DNA of 64,000 nt from Pycnococcus provasolii (GCA_938743325.2 OW568862.1:1217501-1281500); one strand, 5' to 3'. Counted from the first letter of the stretch, positions 18,385 through 27,262 are shown. Made by a program: numbers and translations. Notes: generated by a model from the sequence alone, not told the origin.

Positions 18385-18448
18385 GTGAAAGGCGTCGGAC
18401 TGAAAACCATTGGTGGTTCTGCATACCACTCTTCCGACCGCCTGGACA
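18385..18448 (+). promoter_or_regulatory. Candidate SECIS element (form II) in the 3' UTR
   Basis: Starts about 55 nt after the TAG stop. The 5' quartet strand is GTGA(A) and the 3' strand is GGAC, which allows tandem G-A/A-G pairs. Directly above, AGGCGTCGGA pairs with TCCGACCGCCT with one bulged base. The apical part begins CTGAAAACC, giving the unpaired A-run 13 nt after the quartet. An extra mini-helix, GGTGGT with ACCACT, makes it form II. The 5' quartet has G instead of the commoner A before TGA. The lower helix is weak. Read with the in-frame TGA of the upstream gene, it supports Sec decoding. Confidence 0.75.
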
Positions 18449-18559
18449 ACATAGACTAACTATCAATGCGCGGTTACGTTTGTTTTTCCTTTGCGCGACA
18501 GCGAGTGTACATAAACAATACCCAAGTAAAATTCTCTCCTAAAAATCGCCTTACATCAT

Positions 18560-19474
18560 TCAAAATTTTGTTTCTGAAGATGCCGAGCGACCAGTGCGAT
18601 CGCGCCACTCCTTGTCGGCGGCGGCGATGGTCAAGCCAACGGGTGGACCACCTTTCATAAAACGCACGTTGCGATACACGCCGGTATGCACGACGCCCTT
18701 CACTGACTTGAGACTCTTAGCCAGGTTCGATGCACGCGTCTCCGCCGCCTTGGAGATGCCTCGCGCATCCGTTGGCCCCGCGTTTGCGCCCGTCACGCGC
18801 GCAACAACCACCGCGGATCCATCTGCTTCATTCGTCCATGCCTCCGCCGCGACAAAACCCGGCGCGTCGGAGGCGGTGTCGCTCCATCCCTTCCAGTCTT
18901 CCGCGCTCGTGTTCGCCTCGACGACGCCCACGACGAGCGCGCACTCGGCATCGGTGAGCACGCCCGCATCATCTGCGATGACAGTCTGTGCGAGCGACTC
19001 ATCTGTGACCGCGAAGAACCCTGAATCCTGTCCTTCGTCCGCCTCGAGGGCAAACTCGACCGCATCAGCAAAGTCCGTGTGTGCGTCAAAGACGTCTGCG
19101 GGGGCTGCAAACTGCGCGGACGAGCCGTCGAGTCTGTGCAGCACGACGTACGGGTACGGCGTTCCTGCGATGAGCACTTCGTCGTCTACGGAGCTGAAGA
19201 ATTCCCCGGACGTCCACTGCGTGTGCGCGCGGAACACCTCCACGACGTGCGTGATGGCGTCGAGGGGCCCGTCAAAGTATGGCGAGTCCTGTGGCGTTTT
19301 TGCAATGACGTGAAGCATGGCGGGGACCGTGGCTGCGGGCGCCTGACTGGTCGTTTGTGCGGCTGACGCTTTGAGGTGGACGTGTCTATGAACTGGAGTG
19401 CGCTGTGCGCCTTTGAGCGGCCGTGGAGTTGCAAACGGGCGTGCGGCACCACGCCCGAGTAGAGTCGCGGACAT
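18560..19474 (-). CDS. Unknown plastid-targeted protein
   Basis: 304 aa. The N-terminal about 45 residues (RGAARPFATPRPLKGAQRT) resemble a chloroplast transit peptide. The mature protein is acidic and Ala/Asp/Val-rich, and its C-terminal third is basic (RASNLAKSLKSVKGVVHTGV, then RFMKGGPPVGLTIAAADKEW). No catalytic motif or membrane segment recognised. Its 3' end converges with the selenoprotein gene, about 110 bp from the SECIS. A degenerate telomere-like tract lies upstream of its start. Confidence 0.68.
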   Translation of the reverse strand: MSATLLGRGAARPFATPRPLKGAQRTPVHRHVHLKASAAQTTSQAPAATVPAMLHVIAKTPQDSPYFDGPLDAITHVVEVFRAHTQWTSGEFFSSVDDEVLIAGTPYPYVVLHRLDGSSAQFAAPADVFDAHTDFADAVEFALEADEGQDSGFFAVTDESLAQTVIADDAGVLTDAECALVVGVVEANTSAEDWKGWSDTASDAPGFVAAEAWTNEADGSAVVVARVTGANAGPTDARGISKAAETRASNLAKSLKSVKGVVHTGVYRNVRFMKGGPPVGLTIAAADKEWRDRTGRSASSETKF

Positions 19475-19573
19475 CGCAGGATATCTAAGGTATCTACGGT
19501 ATCTCCGAGGGGTTGATTTTGTGCGGTCGGAAAGCGAACCCAGCTGGGCCAGAGGAAAATCACCCGGAGTGTT

Positions 19574-19629
19574 TGGGTTAGGGTTGTGTTGAGTGAGGGA
19601 TAGGGTTAGGGTTACGGCTAGCTAGGGTT
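19574..19629 (-). repeat. Interstitial telomere-like tract 6, degenerate
   Basis: Broken TTAGGG units on + (GGGTTAGGGTTG, ATAGGGTTAGGGTTAC, TAGGGTTACC) in the 420-bp divergent promoter of the unknown plastid gene and the MAPEG-like gene. The same region has a GAGT microsatellite (about 19752-19778) and a CTCTC run; nothing else was recognised. Confidence 0.85.
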
Positions 19630-19895
19630 ACCATGGCTCGTCCCTTGATCAATCACGTGACGGCATTCCCAGATTCCTGCAACTTCACGTGACCCGTGTT
19701 ATGTAGGTGTCGTTGCCGTTGTGTTATTGTCGTTGTTGTTCGCTTCGCTTCGCATGAGTGAGTGAGTGAGTGAGTGAGTTTGTCACTCTCCTCTCCTCTC
19801 CTCTGCACTATCGTACTTCCTACGTACGGGCTCATTATTATTATTCGCCTTACTCCTTGCCTCTTTGCCTCTTTGCTGTAGACCCTTAGCTGAAG

Positions 19896-20618
19896 ATGGC
19901 TTCACTCTCGTTGACCTCTCTTCGCAGCTTGAACCATGCGCGAATCAACGCGGCTCGCCCAGTCGCGCGAACGTCGTCGTGTATGAAAAGTCGTGCGACG
20001 GCGACGACAATTTGCAACGCGCACGCAGGCCGTGTCGCGTGCGTACCCGCGAACGCGCCGGGAAACTACGCTCAACGCATGCGCGACGCTGGTAAGACGC
20101 AGGGCGTGGCCAAGGCTGCGATCGCCGCGGTCAAGACTGTGGACATCGCCGCGCTTGAGCCGGTCGCGTACCTCTCCGCTCTCAGTGCAGTGCTCTATTA
20201 CTTCTGCTTGACCATTAACGCCGTCATGATGTTTACCGGCGAAATGACTCCCAAGCATAAGAATTGGGGCGTGCGCGTGTTTGGGAATATGACTGAGCAG
20301 TGGCCGATGTTTTTGTCCGCTCTATGGACGCACGCAATATTCGTGTCGCCAGTTACGGCGGTGCAAGCGGGTTATGTGTGGCTTGCGATGCGAGCGCTGT
20401 ACCCGTTTGTGAGGCTGTTCACCAACGAGAATGAACCTGCTACCATGGCAACGACGATGCCGCAGTACTTTGTTAACGTGTACCTTGTATTTGCGGTCGT
20501 GATGAAGATTGGATTTGGAGCGACGTTCAACCCATTTCTTTCGCCGATCGTTTACATGGTTCTCTGCGGAACCAGCATGATGGTCGTGCACCCGATTGCT
20601 AAGATGTTTCTCAAGTGA
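19896..20618 (+). CDS. MAPEG-like multi-pass membrane protein, probably organellar
   Basis: 240 aa. The first about 50 residues form a basic, Ser/Ala-rich transit-like peptide. Then come four hydrophobic segments at about 90-112, 135-158, 190-210 and 215-235. The loop and helix RVFGNMTEQWPMFLSALW followed by AMRALYPFVR recall the N-x-x-E and R-x-L-Y positions of MAPEG proteins (membrane glutathione transferases, leukotriene C4 synthase). The match is partial and catalytic residues cannot be assigned, so an enzyme role is only a suggestion. Convergent with the plastid FKBP gene, about 110 bp apart. Confidence 0.6.
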   Translation: MASLSLTSLRSLNHARINAARPVARTSSCMKSRATATTICNAHAGRVACVPANAPGNYAQRMRDAGKTQGVAKAAIAAVKTVDIAALEPVAYLSALSAVLYYFCLTINAVMMFTGEMTPKHKNWGVRVFGNMTEQWPMFLSALWTHAIFVSPVTAVQAGYVWLAMRALYPFVRLFTNENEPATMATTMPQYFVNVYLVFAVVMKIGFGATFNPFLSPIVYMVLCGTSMMVVHPIAKMFLK

Positions 20619-20726
20619 AGGTTGTGCATGGAGCACACGAAGGGGCTGTGGGGCACCGATACTTTATGAGCTGCTCAGACAGTTGGGATGGTTATTATTA
20701 AAGAAACAAAACTGTTCATAAAGCTC

Positions 20727-21608
20727 TCAGCTCGGTGGAACGCTGATGCGCTCCACCTCAATTTCGTAGACGACGTCCGCACCGCCAGGCACGATGCCAC
20801 CGCTCGGGAACGCGGCACCGTTGTTGCCAAAGGCGAGGCTTGCGGGCACGAAGACACGCCGCCGCCCGCCGGCGCGCATAGACGCGACGGCAGCCTCGAG
20901 ACCCTCTGTCAACGCCCCTCTCAGAGGACGTCGTGCGAAGAGGAAGGCGACGAGTTTGCCACCGTTGTCATCGACGAACGTCCCCTTCGCATCCGTCCCT
21001 GAGCCAGCACCGTCGGCGAGCCACACGGACACCTTGCCGCTAATGATGTCGCCGCGTTCGGGGTATCTCGGCTGTCCTGCGTTTCCAACACCTCCACCAA
21101 GGCGCAGGTCCTTGTACTTGACGCCGCTGTCCAAGGCAACCTCCTCCGCGTCACTCACGTCGACGGTTCCCGTCTTCTCGAGAAAATTCTCGCGTCGCGT
21201 CTTGAGTTGTTCAGAAACGACGCCGAACGTGAGTACGCCGAGCCACGCGATTCCTCCCGCGATTCCAAATCGTCTGGTGAGGAACGTCGCGATGGCGTCC
21301 GTGCTATCTGCTTTCCTTCTTGCGGTTTTCTTTTGTGTTTTTTGCTGCTGCTGCTCCAAGACGAGCTGCTCGAGGGACGGCTCGTCATCGTCTTCGTTGG
21401 CCGCAGAGCCTTCCCCTGACGCGCGCGTTTTGGTTGCGAGTCTTTTTGTGTTCGCCCACCGGGGAAGACCCCCACAGTTGGCGGCACAAGAGGGCGGCGT
21501 GCGAATCGCCTTGAGGGCACGCGGTGAGTTGTTGGCGAGCAGCAAGCCTCGTGGATGTGTCGCTCGAGCGCGCATAGCACTACCCATACCAGCAGCACGG
21601 GTGGACAT
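20727..21608 (-). CDS. Plastid FKBP-type peptidyl-prolyl isomerase
   Basis: 293 aa. A targeting peptide (about 1-60) and an acidic/Gln-Lys linker are followed by one hydrophobic segment (GGIAWLGVLTFGVVSEQL, about 118-135), which could anchor the protein or serve as a lumen signal. The FKBP domain (about 155-290) shows KYKDLRLGGG, the LTEGLEAAVASMRAGGRRRV core, VPASLAFG, and the closing VPGGADVVYEIEVERI. The AFLFARRPLRG segment matches the atypical, partly degenerate active site of plastid lumen FKBPs, so isomerase activity may be low. Divergent from the Sec14 gene. Confidence 0.85.
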   Translation of the reverse strand: MSTRAAGMGSAMRARATHPRGLLLANNSPRALKAIRTPPSCAANCGGLPRWANTKRLATKTRASGEGSAANEDDDEPSLEQLVLEQQQQKTQKKTARRKADSTDAIATFLTRRFGIAGGIAWLGVLTFGVVSEQLKTRRENFLEKTGTVDVSDAEEVALDSGVKYKDLRLGGGVGNAGQPRYPERGDIISGKVSVWLADGAGSGTDAKGTFVDDNGGKLVAFLFARRPLRGALTEGLEAAVASMRAGGRRRVFVPASLAFGNNGAAFPSGGIVPGGADVVYEIEVERISVPPS

Positions 21609-22373
21609 AGTTTTTTTTGGGAATCACGACTATTCGCGACAACGACGACGACGACGGAACAAAACCAAAGCAGATACCCGTAAGGATAAGGCGGGATTCC
21701 CAAAAACCCGAACAACAAACCCGAAAAACCCGAAAACCCTAAAGCGTTAACCCTAACCCTAACCCTAACCCTAACCCCAAACCCTAACCGAGCATGGTTT
21801 TCTTCCATTGGGAACAAGTTGGGAATTGGGATGGCTTGAAGGAGTTCGAGCACGTGATGCTTCTCGTGATCGCCCTTAGTAGGACTCCCAGACCAGGTGC
21901 ACGGGTGCAAGGCCAGTCGTCCGTGCCACAGGCACCGTGCTCTGTGGTACGGTGGTGGCCTTCTTCGTCTTCGTCTTCGTCTTCTTCCTCGCTCTCTGCT
22001 CTTCCGCTCCAAATTCCCTCTCCTCTCCCAGGTTCGTGAGGAGGTTCGTGCCTGTCATCCGGCCGGCCCCCTTGTGGTCATCGTTCTCTTTCGCGGGAGT
22101 GTGTGTGTGTGTGTGTGTCTTCTTGAATCGAAAGAAGATTCATCGCCTCTTCTTCTTAACATCTTAACCCTTGTTCGTGGCATCCTTATTGCTTAAGGTT
22201 ATCGTATATAGTACCTACCACTCTAGTGCTCGTAGTGCTCGTGCTCGCTCGTTTCGTCGTGCCCGGGCGATCAGATCAGCCCCAGGGGAACTGACTCGCG
22301 TGTGTGTGCGTGCGTGTGTGTGTGGAAGGAGTCGAATTCTCGATTATTGGCGATTCATTGGCAACACCAACCA
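21609..22373. promoter_or_regulatory. Divergent intergenic region, FKBP / Sec14 genes
   Basis: 765 bp containing a telomere-like tract (21746-21789), CGAAAAACCC-type degenerate units just before it, a TCTTCGTC run near 21962-21990, and (GT)n at about 22098-22118 and 22300-22322. No conserved gene-like sequence was seen. Confidence 0.5.
21746..21789 (+). repeat. Interstitial telomere-like tract 7 (CCCTAA)n
   Basis: About six CCCTAA units, with CCCCAAACCCTAACC at the end, between the FKBP and Sec14 starts. Confidence 0.93.
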
Positions 22374-23974
22374 ATGAGCGCAACGTCACCTTCGATGACT
22401 GATAGAACGGACTCGGAGGCGGAAGAGATGGAGGAAACGACGAACGTGAGGTGCGCGCCGCGACTAAGGCAGAGAAGGACGTCGAGAGACACCACGGCGA
22501 CGAGCGAAGACGGTGCAAATGGTGAGTCCAAGGCGCAGGCACGAAACCGAAAGGGTGCCGTGGCGCGCATGAAGGCGTCGTTCGAGAGGCGAAGGGACGC
22601 AGCGAAGGAACGCATGGCTCGCATGAGAGACAGGTTTGGAACGATGAAGCAGAAGGCGGGTGCAAAGATCTCGCAGGGACTCAAGAACATTAGAGAGAGG
22701 CGGGCGAGCGCACGAGAGCGAAAACGGTACGACAAGGCGCAAGCCACTCGCAAAACCTGCTTTAAAGCTCACCAATACATTTCGCAGCTCGTAGCTCACA
22801 ATACATGAACTGGATACACGCACACACACAAACACGCGCACACAAAAACCAACACAGCGAGAAGCAGCGCACGAAGGGAACGGAGGAGGAGGAGAAGAAG
22901 CTCGTGGAGTTCAAGGCGATGATTGAGAGTAAAGGTCTCGACGTTCCGCCGGAAATGTGCACAGCTGACGATCGTGACGCGACTCTCATGCGGTTCCTCC
23001 GCGCGCGAAAGCTGAACTTAGAGAAAGCGTACGAGATGCTCAGCAACACCGTAACCTGGCGCAAGGAGCAAGGCGTGAACGACATTTTGTCCAACCCGCT
23101 GCCGGTGGATGTTGTCAACTCCATCCGCGCGCACATGCCCGCGGGCTACTGTGGATATAGCTACCGTTCGCAGCCAATCTACGTGCAGCACCTTGGCGAG
23201 CTTGACACGGAGGCGCTTGAGCGGCTAGGCGTGACGGACGAGCAGTACCTGCACTACCACATGCAGGAGATGGAGTACGCGAACAGGTGCCTGCTGGCCA
23301 AGGCGTCGGAAGAGCAGGGAAAGGTTGTGGAGACGTTCCTTAACATCCTCGACGTGGAGGGTATCTCGTTGAGCAAGATGACGTCCACGTTTCTGCGCAT
23401 CTTCAAGGCACAGATGAAGATTGACCAGGACAACTACCCTGAGACGAACGGCGGCGTCTTCATCGTGAACGCTGGCTGGGTGATGTCCACGGTCATGGCG
23501 GCCGTGGGGCCTTTCATTGACCCGAAGACACGTGCGAAGATAAACGTCATCACCGGCGACGGCAAGAAGTGCGCTGAAAAGCTGCGTGCGATGAAGCTGT
23601 TCGACAACGCGGTCATTCCTCGCCTTGGCATAATGGGCGAGCCTCGTCAGATTCCGACGCCGAGCATGATTAAGATGGACGAGGAGATCCAGGCGCGCGC
23701 GTTGGGGCATAAGCGCGACGAGGCTCGTCGGCTGAGCCTTGATGCAGGCACGGGCGAGGAGGACGAGGAAGAGAAGGCGGGGGATGTGGAGGACGTTGAC
23801 GACATCGACGAGGAGGACGAGGATGAGGAGGTTGACCTGAGCGAGCTGAGCCCCGAGGTATCGGTTGCGCTCGCGGACACGGACGCGATTCTCGAAGATC
23901 TGAAAGGCGTGGAGAAGAGCCCGAGCCGCGGTGGCCCCGCTGAGACGCAAGGCTGCGCGTGCGCAATCATGTAG
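22374..23974 (+). CDS. Sec14-like (CRAL-TRIO) lipid-transfer protein with CaaX prenylation motif, one intron
   Basis: Phosphatidylinositol/lipid-transfer type protein of about 489 aa. Exon 1 is 22374-22726 and exon 2 is 22858-23974. The 131-nt intron has donor GTACGA and acceptor ACACAG and includes a CA-rich stretch; splicing is phase 2 and joins RERKR to EKQRTKGTEEEEKKLVEF. Exon 1 encodes a basic, Arg/Lys-rich helical extension. Next come the CRAL-TRIO N-domain (MRFLRARKLNLEKAYEML) and the lipid-binding domain (about 190-350), with VETFLNILDVEGISL, FIVNAGWVMSTVMAAVGPFI, RAKINVIT and RLGIMG. The tail is acidic (EEDEDEE) and ends in CAIM, a CaaX box, so the protein is probably farnesylated and membrane-bound. 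Start 22374 is the first Met of the plausible frame. Confidence 0.87.
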
Positions 23975-23986
23975 ATAGATATGACC

Positions 23987-24032
23987 TGAGATCCCTCATT
24001 CAGTAATTGAACGTACTTTACTTTGTCCAACT
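23987..24032 (+). repeat. Dispersed 3'-end repeat, copy 3 (partial)
   Basis: First 45 bp of the 3125-3222 repeat, TGAGATCCCTCATTCAGTAA then a CTTTACTTTGTCCAA block, starting 13 bp after the Sec14 stop codon. The CATTCAC-rich tail is missing. Confidence 0.8.
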
Positions 24033-24067
24033 AAGCAATGAGGATTTATGTATGTTATTTTATTAAA

Positions 24068-24235
24068 ACACACACATGCACACACATGCACATGCACATG
24101 CACATGCACATGCACATGCACATGCACATGCACACTTACACACACACACACACTTACACACACACACACACACACACTTACACACACACACACACACACA
24201 CACATGCACACACGCGCACATGCACACACTTCTGC
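24068..24235. repeat. (CA)n / (CACATG)n microsatellite
   Basis: Compound simple repeat: CACATG hexamers at about 24085-24130, then CA runs interrupted by CTTACA blocks, then CACATGCACACACG. It lies in the 3' flank of the Sec14 gene. Confidence 0.95.
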
Positions 24236-24365
24236 ATGTGATGTGCACCTACCACCACTATTCGTAGGCAAGCACTAAGTATGATCTTCGTGTGCGTTAC
24301 AAAAAAAAGTCACGGTACAGAACTTAGGAGCGGTTTGCCCCGTTGCCCGAAAAGCAGGAGTAAAG

Positions 24366-24644
24366 TTGACCACCCTACAAACGCCTACGTACTGGCATGT
24401 ACTCGTTGTACTACCACCGTCTACCACAGATGTGGATACCGTACCAGACGATGCGTCGCGAGAGGCGGTGCACCGCTTTGGCAACCTGACGACGGACGTC
24501 GACGGCCTGGAATTTTCGCGCGACGGAAGCCAGCTCTGCTTTCGGAGTCAGCCAGCACGCGACGCGCTCAGGGTGGCACACCTCGCAAGTGGCACGGTGT
24601 ACTCCAACTTGCGAAGCTCGAAGACGCCGCTACACTTCGGATGA
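24366..24644 (+). pseudogene. UTP18: UTP18 fragment (U3 snoRNP WD40 protein)
   Basis: About 92 codons; the last two thirds match the C-terminal WD40 region of UTP18, a component of the small-subunit processome for 18S rRNA maturation. Diagnostic segments are VHRFGNLTTDVDGLEFSRDG, ARDALRVAHLASGTVYSN and SSKTPLH. The final blade (the FSP..G..A.GN..G block and the C-terminus) is absent: the frame stops right after SKTPLHFG, and nothing upstream encodes the other blades. It is a truncated relic or a captured fragment. A rearranged intact copy could lie elsewhere. Confidence 0.72.
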
Positions 24645-24739
24645 GTTTCATGGCCGAAATGACCGTAGTCTGTGCCTGCGGCAAAGGCAAAGGCGAAGGC
24701 GTCTGCGCTGGAGACAATAGTAGAGAACGCCACGCGCTT

Positions 24740-25224
24740 CTAGAATTCAGCAGTGTCTTGCGCCGTCCGTGCCTATCACGACCAGGCCTGCTGCGCGAAC
24801 CGCTCGTTGTTGGCGCAAGTCGTTGTCTTGAAATGCGAATGCGATGCCGTTCCGGTGGAAGCAGCGCATGTTCGTTGCAAACCCAGCCCACAGATTCCAG
24901 TGCCTTGCGCAGCGCGTTGTCGAAGTAAAAAGAATCTTCCCCCTCAAATCTCGACATCGAGAAGTGATCTCCCGCAACGGTAACCACCTCCAACTCATCC
25001 GCATGCTCGCTCCATGAGATGCCGTGCACAAAGCTTGCGTCTGCATCTGACGCGTCGTCGTCAACGTATGGCAATTTACCCCCTTCGCCTGCCTTCAAGA
25101 ATAACAGTTTCGCAGGTGCCGAGAGCCTACCACCATGCAGGCTGGCAATTGTGCAAAAGCTTTGCCGCAGCGTGCATGCGTTCGTCGTGGGTGATAGTAG
25201 GCGCGAGGAGACACCTGTGCGCAA
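24740..25224 (-). pseudogene. Possible thioesterase-domain fragment
   Basis: The minus-strand frame contains APAKLLFLKAGEGGKLPYVD, SWSEHADELEVVTVAGDHFS and DNALRKALESVGW, a layout resembling the C-terminal end of alpha/beta-hydrolase thioesterase domains of polyketide or peptide synthases, where GDHF carries the catalytic His. Ser- and Asp-bearing parts are not present and no start is evident. I read it as a relic of a larger gene; the assignment rests on one motif and general shape. Confidence 0.38.
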
Positions 25225-25286
25225 CTTTTGTCAATGCTGGCGAAGCGCTGGATGCGGACAACGTTCACGCGACTCGCATGAAAGTG

Positions 25287-25327
25287 AACCCTAACCCTAA
25301 CCCTAACCCTAACCCTAACCTTAACCC
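25287..25327 (+). repeat. Interstitial telomere-like tract 8 (CCCTAA)n
   Basis: Six CCCTAA units ending in TTAACCCTGCAG, directly against an exon-like fragment, with the last bases forming a plausible splice acceptor. Confidence 0.93.
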
Positions 25328-25332
25328 TGCAG

Positions 25333-25453
25333 GCTGGCAAGGACGCTCGCCGATGCGGCGGCCGCGCGTTGGGAACGCGAGAATCGCAGCGTGCAATTCA
25401 AGTTGGTTCCCAAGGACACGCCTGCGCGCCCAGATGCGAAGGTGGTTGTGTAA
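25333..25453 (+). pseudogene. Orphan terminal exon fragment, unknown gene
   Basis: A short open frame begins after the acceptor-like CCCTGCAG and reads LARTLADAAAARWERENRSV, then QFKLVPKDTPARPDAKVVV and a TAA stop. Composition and codon usage are like real genes of the window. No upstream exon could be found on this strand, so it is probably the 3' end of a broken gene. Confidence 0.4.
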
Positions 25454-25664
25454 AAAGAGTCAGTCAGTCGTGCTTGCACTGTGAGTGAGCCGAGACCGAG
25501 ACTCCTGAGGTGAGGTGAGGCTCACCCACTCACGAGATACTGCAAGTGCAAGTGCTGACATGAGTCGTCATACATACTGTATTAATATGACGTCTGTGTG
25601 ACAAAAGATTATTATTTCACTGAAATTCATCCGTACATATCCTTAAAATGATTCAGCAACACCT

Positions 25665-25685
25665 ACCCTAACCCTAACCCTAACC
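25665..25685 (+). repeat. Interstitial telomere-like tract 9
   Basis: Three CCCTAA units. The surrounding 25454-26053 holds no recognisable gene; a TCGCACC triplication lies near 25880-25903. Confidence 0.88.
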
Positions 25686-26053
25686 GTACGACCACCTTTA
25701 TGGTAGGCGCATTCTTGCCCTCTCTCATCACTCATCATCATCGGAAGCGTCGATTTCTCTTCTTCTCGATTTTTTCTTCATTTTTCCTCCTCTGATGAAG
25801 TCTATGTCTTCTCCCCCCTCCAGGCTCCAGGCAGCAAGGTGGATGGAGGCCCTTGCATCCATTAGGGGATACTCTTCTCGCACCTCGCACCTCGCACCTC
25901 GCACGAAGCTCCTCGGAAGTCGGACGAAGCTCCTCGGATGAAGAAGCTCCCGGCTCCCGCCCCCTTTCATCAGGCTGTCAGGGCTCTGAATAGTGAATTC
26001 CTCTGAATTTTGTCCGCCTAGAAAAGGTATTTCGTCCCGTGTTTTTTTTTCTG

Positions 26054-26863
26054 TCAGACAGACGTGCGCGTTAACGTGACGCACGGCAATTCATTCGTCT
26101 TCTCAATCTCGTTCATGCGCTTCTCGATTTCGTCCAGGCTGTCGAACGTATCATTTCTCTGCGCCTGCTCCGCCCCTGCTGTGCGAGGCGGGCCACCAGC
26201 TTCCTCGTGTTCGTGCTCACTTGCCGGAGCACGTGCGGACAAAGTGTCCCGCTGTCTCAGCTTTGCACCGCCACCCTCTTCTGCCCTCGCCTCCTCGTCG
26301 CCGTCGCCGTCGCTTTCGTCGACGAGCCGTCGCCTGCTCGCGGCGCCGCTTGCGCGGCTTGCGCGCCCGCCAGGGCTGTTCTGCTCCTCGTGTTCGAGTC
26401 TCCTTCTTCTGATGAGTTCGTGGAAGAAGTTGTCGAGTGGGTGGTCTTGCACCTCCTCCTGCGTGTCCTCGTTGTAGAAGACTGTGTCTCCATTTTCGTC
26501 GTGCGCCTCACTCCAACCGTCGGGCAGCGGTGCGCTGACAGCCAAGCGCGCGACGTCTTGCACCGCCTCGCAGTCGTCCTCTTGGATTTCCAGGAAGTCG
26601 GCCATGTCCGCAATTTCCTCGTCTGTGGGAGGGTGTCTAGCCTCCTCCGCCTTTAGCAGCTGGTACCCTCTCCTCTGCATGAACGCCTCTCCGAGGAAGT
26701 AGTCCATGAGCGGGTGACTCCAGCTCGTCTCGTTGGTTTCTGTGTTGTGGTAGTACACGCGCCCCGAGCTTTCGTCTTCGTGCGCGTGCCATTCTTCTGG
26801 GAGTAGGTGCGGCGGGTCTTCGAGCGCGAGTGCCTCCGCGCGTTCTTCGTCTTCGTGCGCCAT
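26054..26863 (-). CDS. WW-domain protein, CEP164-like (basal body)
   Basis: 269 aa from the Met at 26863 (the frame is open to 26920). Two WW domains are visible: residues about 19-57 (LLPEEWHAHEDESSGRVYYH, then NETSWSHPLMDYF) and about 112-152 (PLPDGWSEAHDENGDTVFYN, then HPLDNFFHELI). In the second the last Trp is replaced by Gln. The first closely resembles the N-terminal WW of CEP164, a distal-appendage protein needed for docking basal bodies and building cilia. The rest is acidic, low-complexity and ends in a short helical segment (DEIEKRMNEIEKTNEL). It is much shorter than animal CEP164, so it may be a separate WW protein. A ciliary role would agree with the dynein remains nearby. Confidence 0.68.
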   Translation of the reverse strand: MAHEDEERAEALALEDPPHLLPEEWHAHEDESSGRVYYHNTETNETSWSHPLMDYFLGEAFMQRRGYQLLKAEEARHPPTDEEIADMADFLEIQEDDCEAVQDVARLAVSAPLPDGWSEAHDENGDTVFYNEDTQEEVQDHPLDNFFHELIRRRRLEHEEQNSPGGRASRASGAASRRRLVDESDGDGDEEARAEEGGGAKLRQRDTLSARAPASEHEHEEAGGPPRTAGAEQAQRNDTFDSLDEIEKRMNEIEKTNELPCVTLTRTSV

Positions 26864-27055
26864 GGCGTGCGAGGCGAGTTGCGTGTGAGGGATGACGCGT
26901 ATTGTCACCCAAGGCGACAATACGCGGCCCAGGAAGGGAAGGGAAGGGAAGGGAAGGGAAGGATGAGGGGAAAGGGGAATGGGTCAATGGGAGGGAGGAT
27001 GGGGCCGCGTGTGTGTGTGTACTTGTTTGAAATTCGGTGAGGCGCGCGCGATAAG

Positions 27056-27202
27056 GACGAAAAAGAGTGCGAAACGACGCTCGACCTCATGCGCTCGCCA
27101 TATTCGAGCTGTCTGGAGGTGGACACGACCGACTGCCCGCTCTGGACGGCCACGCCCGATATGCTAGACACGCTCGCCGTGACGGGCGCGCTCGCCGTGT
27201 GA
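27056..27202 (+). pseudogene. Exon-like fragment of unknown gene
   Basis: An open stretch after an acceptor-like GATAAG encodes ECETTLDLMRSPYSSCLEVD and TTDCPLWTATPDMLDTLAV before TGA. Cys spacing and codon usage look coding, but there is a stop immediately upstream and no start. Probably a relic in this patchwork region. Confidence 0.35.
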
Positions 27203-27262
27203 GTGCGTCGCTCGCGGCGCGCGCTGTTGTAACATGAGTATTTCTTATCATAAAACCGCGTA

